Shown here in pieces: positions 37,883-46,713 of a stretch of DNA of 64,000 bases. Numbering within the stretch: position 1 is the stretch's first letter; each line of letters begins with the position of its first letter. The stretch covers positions 1 through 64,000 of the forward strand of contig WGNK01000047.1 in assembly GCA_016124535.1 (NCBI GenBank), read 5' to 3'. This DNA is from Azospirillum sp. Its GTDB lineage: Bacteria > Pseudomonadota > Alphaproteobacteria > Azospirillales > Azospirillaceae. The notes beneath the pieces are model-generated. The model saw only the letters and a program-made list of their open reading frames with translations. It made no database searches and was not told the DNA's origin. Position numbers and translations under genes: made by a program.

Positions 37883-38149
37883 TCAGCTGGCAACCGGGAG
37901 TTTGTTGACCACTGGGGTCAGCCAGGCGACGCAACCTTCCAGGGTCGACAATTTGGGATATTCTACCTCCGGGATCCGACGCCCCAGCTCGTCTTCGATC
38001 GCCAGAACGAAGTTCAGGAAATCGACCGAATCAAATTCGAACTGATCACGGAAGCTGACCTCGGGATCGACCATAGCGGGATCAATCTCAGGCGCGATCG
38101 CGACCAAGTGGTCGATCACCCATTTTCTCACGTCGATATCGGACTGCAT
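37883..38149 (-). CDS. Acyl carrier protein
   Basis: 88 residues from ATG 38149, with GGAG 7 bases upstream. FEFDSVDFLNF near residue 40 holds the serine that receives 4'-phosphopantetheine. The remaining helices (FVLAIEDELGRRIPEVEYPK) fit the fold. The length and the FDSVDFLNF pattern are those of stand-alone carriers rather than the fatty-acid AcpP (typically DSLDTVELVM). It lies 147 bases downstream of an acyl/acetyl-CoA synthetase on the same strand, which might load it or be co-regulated. Confidence 0.88.
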   Translation of the reverse strand: MQSDIDVRKWVIDHLVAIAPEIDPAMVDPEVSFRDQFEFDSVDFLNFVLAIEDELGRRIPEVEYPKLSTLEGCVAWLTPVVNKLPVAS

Positions 38150-38296
38150 GGCGGGCTCCGTTCCGTCCGGCCAAATGGTTGCGCACGCAACCACTGGCGC
38201 GTCCCAATCGGGTGACGATCATTCGGGATCAAGGTTACCTGATCCCGCGATGATCGAAAACCACCAATGCATAATTCTTCAACAATTGACCCGCGA

Positions 38297-40063
38297 TCAA
38301 GCGCCATCATCGATCAGGGAGGACCGATCGCCTTCGGGAATTCCCAACTCCCGCGCCTTCAACAGCCGGCGCATCAGCTTACCCGAACGGGTCTTGGGCA
38401 GATCGGCCTTGAACGTGATCTCGCGCGGCGCCACCGCCGCCCCCAGGCGACGACGCGCGTGGCCCAGGATATCGCGGCGGACGGACTCGCTTTCGCTGCG
38501 ATCCTCCTTCAGCACGATGAAAGCCTTGACCATCTGAAGCAGCAGCGGATCGGGCAGTCCGACCACAGCGGCATCCGCGACCGCCGGATGCTCCCGCAAT
38601 ACCGCCTCGACCTCGCCGGGGCTGATCAGGTGGCCGGCCGATTTGATCACGTCATCGGCACGACCGATGAACCAGTAGTCGCCATCGGCATCGCGGCGGG
38701 CCAAATCGCCGGTGAGGTACCAGCCATCCCGGAAACAGGCGTTGTAGCGGCCCGGCTCCGCCAGATAGCCGCGGAACATCGACGGCCAACCGGCGCGCAA
38801 CGCCAGTTCGCCCGGCGTGTCCGGCGTGGTCTCCAGGGCGACCCCGCCGTCACGGCAACGATGCACGATCGCGGCCTCGACGCCCGGCAGCGGCCGCCCG
38901 AACGAGCCGGGTTTGACGACCGCGCCCGGCCCATTGGCGATCATGATCGCACCGGTTTCGGTCTGCCACCAGGTATCGTGAATCGGTTGGCCGAATGCGG
39001 CCTCGCCCCAATGCACCGCCGCCGGCTCCAGCGGCTCGCCGACGCTGGCGATGTAGCGCAGGGCGGTGGTGTCCAGGCTGCGGAACCGCGCGGGATCCAT
39101 CCGCATCAGCATGCGGATCGCCGTCGGCGCGGTATACCAGACCGTAACCTGTTCCTCTTCCAGAATATGCAGCCAACGCTCGGCGTCGAACTCTTCCTGG
39201 TCGACCACCAGGGTGGCGCCGATCGTCAGCGGCCCGATGATGCCGTAGGAGGTGCCCGTGACCCAGCCCGGATCCGCCGTACACCAGAACACGTCGCCGG
39301 GGGTCAGATCGAGGGCATGGCGGGCGCTGGCATGGTGGGCGGCGACCGCACCGTGGACGTGGATCGCCCCTTTGGGCCGGCCGGTGGTGCCGCTGGTGAA
39401 ATGCAGCACAGCCATGTCTTCGGGATCGGTCGGCGGAATCGTGAAGCGGTCGCTGGCCGCGGCCATCAGATGAGCGAGGTCGAGGGTGCCCGGAATTTCG
39501 GCCGCCGGTCCATCCTCGCCGACGATCAGGACGTATTCGAGCCTGGGCAGCAAGGCCCGCAACGGCGCGATCTTGCGCAGATAGAGACGGTCGGTGGTGA
39601 CCAGAACCCGCGCATCGCCCAGTTCCAGCCGGGTCCGGATCGGCTCCGGGCCGAAATTGGAGAACAGCGGGCAGAATACGCTGCGGTTTTTCATGGTGCC
39701 GAGAGCGGCGACATAGAGTTCCGGGATACGCCCGGTCAGCACCGCCACCCGATCGCCCTTGCCGATATCCAGCCCGACCAGCACATTGGCGAACTGATTG
39801 GTCAAGTCGCGCAGGCCCGAATAGCTGATCAGCCGAGCCATGCCGGAGCGGCCGAGCCAACGCAGAGCAATATGGGTGCGGTGAGAGGTTTCGGCATGGC
39901 GGTCGACCGCCTGCCAGGCAATGTTGATGCTGCCGCCGCCGAGTGCGATCGAAGATTGCCGCGACTCATTGCCGGGAGTGGGTCTGCGCACCAATCTCTC
40001 CCATGCTGAGATGGATCGGGCGGCCGTCTCACCTCTCGACTCACCGAGCGTCTCGCACAACAT
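38297..40063 (-). CDS. acsA: Acetyl-CoA synthetase (AMP-forming)
   Basis: 588 residues from ATG 40063, which has AGGAG seven bases upstream; an earlier ATG at 40108 lacks one. Adenylates acetate (or a similar short acid) and transfers it to CoA. Motifs are [32 protein letters not shown], which is typical of acetyl-CoA synthetases, [20 protein letters not shown] and the C-terminal [11 protein letters not shown]. The lysine in the last motif is the one acetylated by Pat enzymes, and a Pat-like gene is divergent from it. Slightly shorter than Acs of E. coli; closer to Bacillus AcsA. Confidence 0.85.
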   Translation of the reverse strand: MLCETLGESRGETAARSISAWERLVRRPTPGNESRQSSIALGGGSINIAWQAVDRHAETSHRTHIALRWLGRSGMARLISYSGLRDLTNQFANVLVGLDIGKGDRVAVLTGRIPELYVAALGTMKNRSVFCPLFSNFGPEPIRTRLELGDARVLVTTDRLYLRKIAPLRALLPRLEYVLIVGEDGPAAEIPGTLDLAHLMAAASDRFTIPPTDPEDMAVLHFTSGTTGRPKGAIHVHGAVAAHHASARHALDLTPGDVFWCTADPGWVTGTSYGIIGPLTIGATLVVDQEEFDAERWLHILEEEQVTVWYTAPTAIRMLMRMDPARFRSLDTTALRYIASVGEPLEPAAVHWGEAAFGQPIHDTWWQTETGAIMIANGPGAVVKPGSFGRPLPGVEAAIVHRCRDGGVALETTPDTPGELALRAGWPSMFRGYLAEPGRYNACFRDGWYLTGDLARRDADGDYWFIGRADDVIKSAGHLISPGEVEAVLREHPAVADAAVVGLPDPLLLQMVKAFIVLKEDRSESESVRRDILGHARRRLGAAVAPREITFKADLPKTRSGKLMRRLLKARELGIPEGDRSSLIDDGA

Positions 40064-40246
40064 CCTACTCTCCTGCCGGCTCCATGCCTTTGGAAATCTG
40101 GTTCCCATAGTCTAACTGACAAGGCCGGGAACGCGCATCAACCGTCTGCTGTTTACATAGGAATGAATTTGGGCTTTTCTTAGGTGCGTTGCAGCATCAA
40201 AAATGTCGCTCCGTCGACAGCATGAGAAAAGGTTGGAGATACCGGC

Positions 40247-42952
40247 ATGACCATTCGAAACCTCGACCGACTTTTCAAACCAAAGTCGGTGACGATCATC
40301 GGGGCGAGCCGGCAAACGTCGTCGGTTGGTGCAGTTCTGGCACGTAATCTGTTCCGCGCCGGATTCGCCGGCCCGGTCATGCCGGTCAATCCCCGCCACG
40401 AATCGGTCGAAGGCGTACTGTGCTACCGCGACGTGGCCAGCCTGCCGCTGACCCCCGACCTCGCAGTGATAGCGATCCCGTGCGACGGCATCCCGGCAGT
40501 GATCGACGAACTCGGCGCCCGCGGCACCAAAGCCGCCATCGTCCTGACCACCGGCGACACCGTACGCTCCGCCGGTGCCGCCGAGGCTCAGCGCAAAAAC
40601 ATCCTGGAAGCCGCCCGGCCCCATGGGCTGCGGGTGGTCGGGCCCGACAGCCTGGGCGTGATGGTGCCGGGCACCCATCTCAACGCCAGCGCCGCCCATC
40701 TCACCCCGGCCCCCGGCCGGCTTGCCTTCGTCGCCCAATCGGGTGCGGTGGTGTCGGCCGTGCTCGACTGGGCGGCCCCTCGCGGCATCGGCTTTTCCCA
40801 CCTGGTTTCGCTGGGCGACATGGCCGATGTCGATTTCGGCGCCGTGCTCGACTATCTGGCCAATGACGGCGGAACCCGCGGCATCCTGCTCTACATCGAA
40901 GCGGTGACCAACGCCCGCCGCTTCATGTCGGCGGCGCGGGCGGCGGCGCGTTCCAAGCCGGTGATCGTGGTCAAGGCCGGGCGCAATGTCGAGGCGGCGC
41001 GCGCGGTCGCCTCGCACACCGGCGCGCTGGCCGGTGCGGATGCGGTCTACGACGCGGTATTCCGGCGCGCCGGCATGCTGCGCGTCCAGGGGCTGGAGGA
41101 ACTGTTCGACGCGGTCGAGATTCTCGGGCTGGCCCATGTTCCGGCCAACGACCGTCTGGCGATCGTGACCAACAGCGGCGGCATCGGGGTACTGGCCACC
41201 GACGCGCTGATCGACGAGGGCGGCCGGCTGGCCGAACTGGCGCCGGAAACCATCGCCCGGCTTGACCGCGCGCTCGGATCGACCTGGTCGCACGCCAACC
41301 CGGTAGATCTGCTGAGCGTCGCTGACGGCAAGCGCTATGTCGAGGCGCTGGCCGCGATCTCCGACGATCCCGGCGTCGACGCGGTGCTGGCGCTCAACTG
41401 CCCGGTGTCGATCGCCTCGGGGGTCGAGGCCGCCCAGGCGATCGCCGCGGCCAAGCGCAAGGATCGTCCGGCCCTGCTGACCAGCTGGGTCGGCGCCGCC
41501 ACCACCCTGCCCGCCCGGCGGCTGTTCGTCGACCGCCGCATCCCGACCTACGACACGCCGGCCCATGCCGTGCAGGCGTTCCTCTACCTGGTCAATTACC
41601 GGCGCAACCAGATCATGCTGATGGAGACGCCGCCTTCGGTGCCCGAGACGTTCAGTCCCGACATCGACCGGGTGCGTGAAACCATCGATCAGGCCCTGGC
41701 CGACGGCCGCGACTGGCTGAACGAGGCCGAAGCCAAGGACATCCTGGCCGCCTACGCCATCCCGGTGGTGCCGACCCGCATGGCCACCACCGCCGACCAG
41801 GCGGCCTGGCTGGCCGCCGAAATCGGCGGTCCGGTGGTGGTCAAGATCATCTCGCCCGACATCCCGCACAAGACCGATGTCGGCGGCGTGGCACTCGACG
41901 TGGTCGGACCGGCTGCCGCCAAACATGCCGCCGCCGCGATGATCGAGCGCGTCAGGTCGCAGCGCCCCGATGCCCGCATCGCCGGCGTCACGGTGCAGCC
42001 GATGATCCAGCGGCCGGGCGCCTTCGAACTGATCGTCGGCACGGTGATCGATCCCCAATTCGGCCCGGTGATCCTGTTCGGTCATGGCGGCACCGCGGTC
42101 GAAGTGGTCAACGACAAGGCCCTGGGCCTGCCGCCTCTGACCATGCATCTGGCCCGCGAGCTGATGACCAGAACCCGCATCTTCAAGCTGCTGGAAGGCT
42201 ACCGTGAACTGCCCTCGGCCAATCTCGAGGCGATCGCGCTGACCATCATCAAGGTCTCGCAGCTGGTCACCGACGTTCCCGAGATTCTGGATCTCGACAT
42301 CAACCCGCTGCTCGCCGACGAATACGGCGTGGTCGCGCTCGATGCCCGGATGCGCATCGGCCCGGCGACCTCCACCGGCCCGGAACGCCTGGCGATCCGC
42401 CCCTATCCCAAGGAGCTGGAGGAACGCATCCGGCTGGGCGACGGCCGCGAGTTGCTGCTGCGCCCGGTGGTGCCCGAGGACGAGCCGTCGCTGCAGGCGG
42501 CGATCGCCCAGCTCAGCCCCGAGGAGATGCGGCTGCGCTTCTTCGCGCCGATGAAGACGATGTCCCACGTCATGGCGGCGCGCTTCACCCAGCTCGACTA
42601 CGACCGCGAGATGGCGCTGATCCTGACCGAACCCGGCATCCCCGGCACCAAGAAGATGTACGGCGTGGTCAGTCTCAACGCCGACGCCAGCAACGAGAGC
42701 GGCGAATACGCCATTCTGGTGCGCGGCGACATGACCGGGATGGGCCTGGGGCTGCTGCTGATGCGCCGGATCATCGATTACGCCAAGAGCCGGGCAATCG
42801 GTGAAATCTACGGCGACGTACTGTTGGAGAACCACACCATGCTGCGGCTGTGCCGCGCGCTCGGCTTCGTCCAGTCCCAGGTCCCCGACGAGCCCGACCA
42901 GCTGCGGGTGACGCTGAAGCTGCCGACGCCGGCGCCGGTGGTCGGGCCCTGA
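40247..42952 (+). CDS. Pat-like protein acetyltransferase: NDP-forming acyl-CoA synthetase domains plus GNAT
   Basis: 901 residues. Residues 1 to about 450 are the CoA-binding and ligase-type domain (NLDRLFKPKSVTIIGASRQ, VAQSGAVVSAVLDWA). About 480-700 is the ATP-grasp domain (GGPVVVKIISPDIPHKTDVG). The last 160 residues are a GNAT domain (LRPVVPEDEPSLQAAI, ARFTQLDYDREMALI, MGLGLLLMRRIIDYA). This is the architecture of Pat/PatZ, which acetylates and switches off acetyl-CoA synthetase. The divergent acsA gene supports that role. Whether the ligase part is active depends on its catalytic His, which I did not locate. Confidence 0.88.
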   Translation: MTIRNLDRLFKPKSVTIIGASRQTSSVGAVLARNLFRAGFAGPVMPVNPRHESVEGVLCYRDVASLPLTPDLAVIAIPCDGIPAVIDELGARGTKAAIVLTTGDTVRSAGAAEAQRKNILEAARPHGLRVVGPDSLGVMVPGTHLNASAAHLTPAPGRLAFVAQSGAVVSAVLDWAAPRGIGFSHLVSLGDMADVDFGAVLDYLANDGGTRGILLYIEAVTNARRFMSAARAAARSKPVIVVKAGRNVEAARAVASHTGALAGADAVYDAVFRRAGMLRVQGLEELFDAVEILGLAHVPANDRLAIVTNSGGIGVLATDALIDEGGRLAELAPETIARLDRALGSTWSHANPVDLLSVADGKRYVEALAAISDDPGVDAVLALNCPVSIASGVEAAQAIAAAKRKDRPALLTSWVGAATTLPARRLFVDRRIPTYDTPAHAVQAFLYLVNYRRNQIMLMETPPSVPETFSPDIDRVRETIDQALADGRDWLNEAEAKDILAAYAIPVVPTRMATTADQAAWLAAEIGGPVVVKIISPDIPHKTDVGGVALDVVGPAAAKHAAAAMIERVRSQRPDARIAGVTVQPMIQRPGAFELIVGTVIDPQFGPVILFGHGGTAVEVVNDKALGLPPLTMHLARELMTRTRIFKLLEGYRELPSANLEAIALTIIKVSQLVTDVPEILDLDINPLLADEYGVVALDARMRIGPATSTGPERLAIRPYPKELEERIRLGDGRELLLRPVVPEDEPSLQAAIAQLSPEEMRLRFFAPMKTMSHVMAARFTQLDYDREMALILTEPGIPGTKKMYGVVSLNADASNESGEYAILVRGDMTGMGLGLLLMRRIIDYAKSRAIGEIYGDVLLENHTMLRLCRALGFVQSQVPDEPDQLRVTLKLPTPAPVVGP

Positions 42953-43010
42953 CACTGCACAACGTTGCCTTGAAGCAATACAGGAACCACCCTCATGGAT
43001 GAACAGTGAC

Positions 43011-43029
43011 CCCACTTCGTTAAAGTGGG
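43011..43029. repeat. 7-bp hairpin, possible insertion-element remnant
   Basis: CCCACTT (43011-43017), loop CGTTA, AAGTGGG (43023-43029), after AACAGTGA. The TGACCCCACTT wording is reminiscent of IS21-type element ends, but no transposase remains nearby. It could also be a terminator for the Pat gene, though no U-run follows. Confidence 0.35.
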
Positions 43030-43188
43030 CTGAAATTCGACCATGAATATTGACATTGGGCGGCTTTCAGCCTATGTTCCTATTCATTAAATTTTGCCTC
43101 CGGCACGTCACCGGATGCCATTGGTCGCAAATCGGCAGTTCTGCCGTCAAGACACCGCAATTTTCTGCGGTGGTGTGGTTGTAGTATT

Positions 43189-43222
43189 AACCCAAATGAA
43201 TTTGGGCAAATTCATTTGGGTT
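43189..43222. promoter_or_regulatory. Perfect 16-bp palindrome before the DUF4160/DUF2442 pair
   Basis: Arms 43189-43204 and 43207-43222, AACCCAAATGAATTTG and its exact complement, with GG between. It ends 18 bases before the first start codon. It is a natural operator for the HTH-containing second protein (autorepression). A cruciform or terminator role is less likely because no U-run follows. Confidence 0.7.
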
Positions 43223-43240
43223 ATGACCAGGGTTCATTAG

Positions 43241-43495
43241 ATGAAACTTGCAGAAATTGGCAATATCTGCATCCGCATCTATCCGGATGATACCAGAAAG
43301 CATAAGCGGCCCCACTTCCACGCTGTCGGACCCGACACGAATGCCGTATTCGCGCTGCCAGAGATGGACATCATTGCCGGTAGCTTTTCTCGCACGGAGC
43401 GAGATCAGGTGCTCGCGTGGGCGGCTCTAAATATGGACCATCTCATTGAAACGTGGAACCAACTGAACCCCAGGATACCGGTGAGACCGCCGTGA
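43241..43495 (+). CDS. DUF4160 protein, possible toxin-like partner
   Basis: 84 residues. IYPDDTRKHKRPHFHAVG near residues 13-30 is the DUF4160 hallmark ('DHxPPHFHV' in most members). Such genes usually sit directly before a DUF2442 gene, as here. The pair resembles toxin-antitoxin modules in layout, but toxic activity has not been shown that I know of. The stop overlaps the next start (GTGA). The gene is clearly richer in A+T than the surrounding genome, suggesting transfer. Confidence 0.8.
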   Translation: MKLAEIGNICIRIYPDDTRKHKRPHFHAVGPDTNAVFALPEMDIIAGSFSRTERDQVLAWAALNMDHLIETWNQLNPRIPVRPP

Positions 43496-43992
43496 ATACG
43501 TTGCGAAGAATTGAAAGAGTGGACGCCGTCGCGCCGTGCTCCCTGTCCATCAAGTGGCGGGACGGCGCGACGGATTTTGTGGACATGACGGGCATCGTCT
43601 ACGGCTTAAAGCCGTTCGCGCCGCTGCGAGAATTTGACCTATTCCGCACTGTTACCACGGTCGATTGGGGCAGCGGTGTCGAGTGGAGCAACGGTTTGGA
43701 CTATTCTTCAGACTCTCTTGTCGCTCTGGCTGAAGAACAGCGAAACATGGCCGGCGCCGATTTCACGGCGTGGCAAAAAAAAATGGGGTTGTCGATTCGA
43801 GAAACAGCAGATCTGTTCGGCGTGGCCCCGAGCACCGTGAAAGATTACCGCAAGGCCAAGGCATTGCCGATCGCCTGGCAAATTGCCTGCCGCGCCATGG
43901 CGGACGACCGGGAAACCTTCCTCGCCCATTATCGACCGCGGATTGTCGGCCGACCGCGAAGGAAGACCGCGGAGACCCTCGAGCAGTCGTGA
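43492..43992 (+). CDS. DUF2442 protein with C-terminal helix-turn-helix
   Basis: 166 residues from GTG 43492, which overlaps the preceding stop by 4 bases. Residues about 10-75 are DUF2442 (SLSIKWRDGATDFVDMTG, then FDLFRTVTTVDWGSGVEWSN and GLDYSSDSL). Residues about 95-140 form an XRE-like helix-turn-helix (MGLSIRETADLFGVAPSTV then KDYRKAKALP). It is likely the regulator or antitoxin of the pair and may bind the palindrome upstream. The 3' end is only 73 bases before the next gene. Confidence 0.78.
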   Translation: MNTLRRIERVDAVAPCSLSIKWRDGATDFVDMTGIVYGLKPFAPLREFDLFRTVTTVDWGSGVEWSNGLDYSSDSLVALAEEQRNMAGADFTAWQKKMGLSIRETADLFGVAPSTVKDYRKAKALPIAWQIACRAMADDRETFLAHYRPRIVGRPRRKTAETLEQS

Positions 43993-44065
43993 TGGCTGGT
44001 CAGTCGACCGGCTTCGGCATGTGCACTATGTTGTCGCTCGACGAAAACTGGCAGGGCCATTCTCG

Positions 44066-46138
44066 ATGTCGGCAATTCCGCTGCGACGGCAGTTGGTCCT
44101 GGGACTTGCGTTTCTGCGTCTGCTGCCCGGTTGCCGGCTGTGCCTGACCGTTGTCTTCGCGGTGTTCGTCAGCATTCTGGCGATTGAAACCGTGATCCTG
44201 GTGCCGTCCTATTTCCGCCAGGAGCGGGAATTGCTGGCGCAGATCGAGCGCGAGGGACTGGCCGGCATCCAGACCCTGACCAGCCTCGATGCCCAGGGCG
44301 GCGCCATTGTCGACATGCTGCGGCGCTCCGAACAGGTCCGGGTTTCGAAGATCCTGGGTGCGGCGATCTATGCCCCCGGCGGCGGCCTGCTCGGCATCTA
44401 TGGCACCGCACCGGTGCTCGGCTATGCCCCGAGCATCGCCGGCCCGCCCGACCCCGCCAGCCGGTTGCTGCGCGGCGACGGCGTGCTCGACGTGCTGTGG
44501 ACACCGGAAGCGCTGGGTGGCCAGGTCTATGTCGTCGGCCGCCTGGACACCGCTGAGATTGGCTGGCGGCTGGGCAACTTTGTCGCCCGGGTCGCCGGCC
44601 TGGTCCTGGTGATCGCGGTCTTCACCACCGCCGGAACCACCCTTCTGCTCGGACGCCTGGTGCTGGAGCCGGTGCTGCGGCTGCGCGAGCGCGCGCTGCG
44701 CGCCGCCGAGCGGCCGACCGACGCCGAAGACTGCCAGATCGAGGACCACCGCCGCGACGAGATCGGCGATCTGACCCGTGCGTTCAACCACCAGCTCCGG
44801 CGCATCGCCGACGACATCCGCGCCAACCAGCGGCGCGAGGCGGCGGAACGGCTGCGCCTGGAACGTCAGGACACCCTGACCGGCCTGCCCAATCGGGCCT
44901 ATTTCCTGCAGCACCTGGCGGAACAAGCGGTCCCCGACGACGGTTCCGCCCGCCAGGTTGGTGTCTTTCTGGTCGGGCTCGACCATTTCCGCGCGATCAA
45001 TGACGCCCACGGCCACGCGACCGGCGACCAAGTGCTGCAGGAGGTCGGCGGGCGCATGCGGCTGGTAACCACCGGCCGCGATTTTCTGGCCCGGATCGGC
45101 GGCGACGAATTCGCCCTGATCGCGCCGCTGGCCAGCGGCACTTCGACCCTGGTGATCGCCCATCGCCTGCGCCGCTGCCTCGACCAGCCGATCGCGATCG
45201 ACGGCACCGAGGTTGCGGTCGGCGCCAGCATCGGCATCACCACCTCGCCCGCCGACGGCTGCGAGGCGACCCAACTGCTGGGCAACGCCACCGCAGCCCT
45301 CGCCGAGGCCAAGGCCGAAGGGCGCGGCCGGGTCCGCTTCTTCAACAGCGAGCTCAACCAGCGGGTACGCCGCCAACGCGCGGTCGAACGCGGCTTGCGC
45401 CGGGCGATCGGTGCCGGCGAGCTTTCGCTGGTCTACCAGCCCAAATTCGACGTCGCAATGCGCCGTCCGGTCGGCGCCGAGGCGCTGGTCCGCTGGACCC
45501 ACCGCGACCTCGGCGCGGTGTCGCCCGCCGAGTTCATCCCGATCGCCGAGCAGACCGGACAAATCCTGCCGATCGGCACCTGGGTGCTCGAGGTCGCCTG
45601 CGCCCAGGCGCGGCGCTGGGCCGAAGCCGGGCTGCGCCCGCTGCCGATCGCGGTCAACCTCTCGGCCGAACAATTCCGCGACCCCAACCTGGTTGCCACC
45701 ATCGGGCGGGCGCTCGACCGATCGGGCATCTCGCCAGAGGCTTTGGAACTTGAGGTCACCGAGACGGCGGCGATGGCCGATGTGCTGGCAACCGCCAATA
45801 CCCTGGCCGAATTCGAGCGCCTGGGCGTCAAGCTGTCGATCGACGATTTCGGCACCGGCTATTCCAGCCTCAACTACCTGCGCCGCTTTCGCGTCCACGC
45901 GGTCAAGATCGACCGCTCGTTCATCGCCGATATCGGCCGCGACCCCGAGGCGGTGACGATTGCCCGCATGATCATCGGCCTCGGCCACAGTCTTGGCTTG
46001 ACCGTGATCGCCGAAGGGGTCGAGACCGAGGAGCAACTGGCGGTGCTCGCCACCCATGGCTGCGATGTCGCCCAAGGCTTTCTGCTTGGCCGCCCGATGC
46101 CAGCGGACGCGATGGCCGGGTTGTTCGGCGGCAGTTGA
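44066..46138 (+). CDS. Membrane GGDEF/EAL protein
   Basis: 690 residues from ATG 44066. Two membrane helices (about residues 25-50 and 175-200) enclose a periplasmic sensor of about 120 residues. A HAMP-like segment follows (RLVLEPVLRLRERALRAAER). The GGDEF motif is intact (RIGGDEFALIA near residue 346), and the preceding DTLTGLPNRAYF is typical. EAL is intact (GAEALVRWTHRDLG near 471) with VNLSAEQFRD, LELEVTETA, SIDDFGTGYSSLNYL and VIAEGVETEEQL. It may make and break c-di-GMP. It ends 166 bases before the nif segment; the NifA site lies in that gap. Confidence 0.9.
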   Translation: MSAIPLRRQLVLGLAFLRLLPGCRLCLTVVFAVFVSILAIETVILVPSYFRQERELLAQIEREGLAGIQTLTSLDAQGGAIVDMLRRSEQVRVSKILGAAIYAPGGGLLGIYGTAPVLGYAPSIAGPPDPASRLLRGDGVLDVLWTPEALGGQVYVVGRLDTAEIGWRLGNFVARVAGLVLVIAVFTTAGTTLLLGRLVLEPVLRLRERALRAAERPTDAEDCQIEDHRRDEIGDLTRAFNHQLRRIADDIRANQRREAAERLRLERQDTLTGLPNRAYFLQHLAEQAVPDDGSARQVGVFLVGLDHFRAINDAHGHATGDQVLQEVGGRMRLVTTGRDFLARIGGDEFALIAPLASGTSTLVIAHRLRRCLDQPIAIDGTEVAVGASIGITTSPADGCEATQLLGNATAALAEAKAEGRGRVRFFNSELNQRVRRQRAVERGLRRAIGAGELSLVYQPKFDVAMRRPVGAEALVRWTHRDLGAVSPAEFIPIAEQTGQILPIGTWVLEVACAQARRWAEAGLRPLPIAVNLSAEQFRDPNLVATIGRALDRSGISPEALELEVTETAAMADVLATANTLAEFERLGVKLSIDDFGTGYSSLNYLRRFRVHAVKIDRSFIADIGRDPEAVTIARMIIGLGHSLGLTVIAEGVETEEQLAVLATHGCDVAQGFLLGRPMPADAMAGLFGGS

Positions 46139-46161
46139 CGGTCCGCCAAACCCGCCGCGAC

Positions 46162-46177
46162 TGTCGGAGAGTCGACA
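46162..46177 (+). promoter_or_regulatory. NifA upstream activator site
   Basis: TGT-N10-ACA (TGT at 46162-46164, ACA at 46175-46177), the exact NifA consensus. It lies 77 bases before the GG of the sigma-54 promoter, within the normal range for NifA sites. Confidence 0.75.
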
Positions 46178-46253
46178 GGGGTGTTGGAAAGCCCGCACCC
46201 GACAATCTTCCCGACCATCCATGATATCCTTTTATATTCAGCGCTATAAAGCG

Positions 46254-46269
46254 TGGCCCTAAAATTGCT
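46254..46269 (+). promoter_or_regulatory. Sigma-54 (-24/-12) promoter of the nif segment
   Basis: TGGCCC-TAAAA-TTGCT. The GG (46255-46256) and GC (46267-46268) are separated by exactly 10 bases as required for RpoN. Together with the NifA site it implies expression under nitrogen-fixing conditions. Confidence 0.8.
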
Positions 46270-46304
46270 TTCCTCCATTACTGACGCAAATGGAGGCAGC
46301 ACGC

Positions 46305-46694
46305 ATGGTGACCCTGACCGAAAACGCGGTGGACACGTTGGAACTGGTTTTGTCCGGTGCTGTAGCGGCGGCAACCGGGGTGCGGCTGGCGGCGGCGCGC
46401 GACCGCCGCGGCAGTGTCAAATATTCGATGGGGCTGGAGGCGATCCCGCGCGAGGGTGACGACGTGATCGAGGTCGGCCCGCTCAAGCTCTTCATCGACC
46501 AGCAAAGCCAGTTCTTCCTCCACGACGTGGTGGTCGACTACGTGGAAGGCGAGGAGGAATGCGGCTTCCGCTTTGCAAAGGCCGGGTCCAGCGAGGGCTG
46601 CGCCTGCGATACCGAGGCCTTGTCCCCCGAGGAGTGCGCCCCGGTGGATCTCAGCGTCTGCGGCCCCTGCGGCTCGACCCGCCGCGCCGCCTGA
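46305..46694 (+). CDS. HesB/IscA-like protein of the nif region
   Basis: 129 residues from ATG 46305, preceded by GGAGG at 8 bases. [15 protein letters not shown] is the HesB/IscA N-terminus, and [20 protein letters not shown] matches its central part. The C-terminal half is cysteine-rich: [20 protein letters not shown] and VCGPCG, unlike the CGC ending of plain IscA. Proteins of this type near nif genes may carry iron-sulfur clusters for nitrogenase maturation. It is the first gene behind the NifA-controlled promoter. Confidence 0.85.
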   Translation: MVTLTENAVDTLELVLSGAVAAATGVRLAAARDRRGSVKYSMGLEAIPREGDDVIEVGPLKLFIDQQSQFFLHDVVVDYVEGEEECGFRFAKAGSSEGCACDTEALSPEECAPVDLSVCGPCGSTRRAA

Positions 46695-46713
46695 ACCGGA
46701 CGAGGCACCGACC

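Noticed and set aside
40112-43015. 967-residue open frame on the minus strand
   Set aside because: It is an antisense shadow of the Pat-like gene; it is rich in His, Arg, Gln and Asp as expected from the complement of a GC-rich gene and has no motif.
44000-46222. 740-residue open frame on the minus strand
   Set aside because: Antisense to the GGDEF/EAL gene; no domain recognised.
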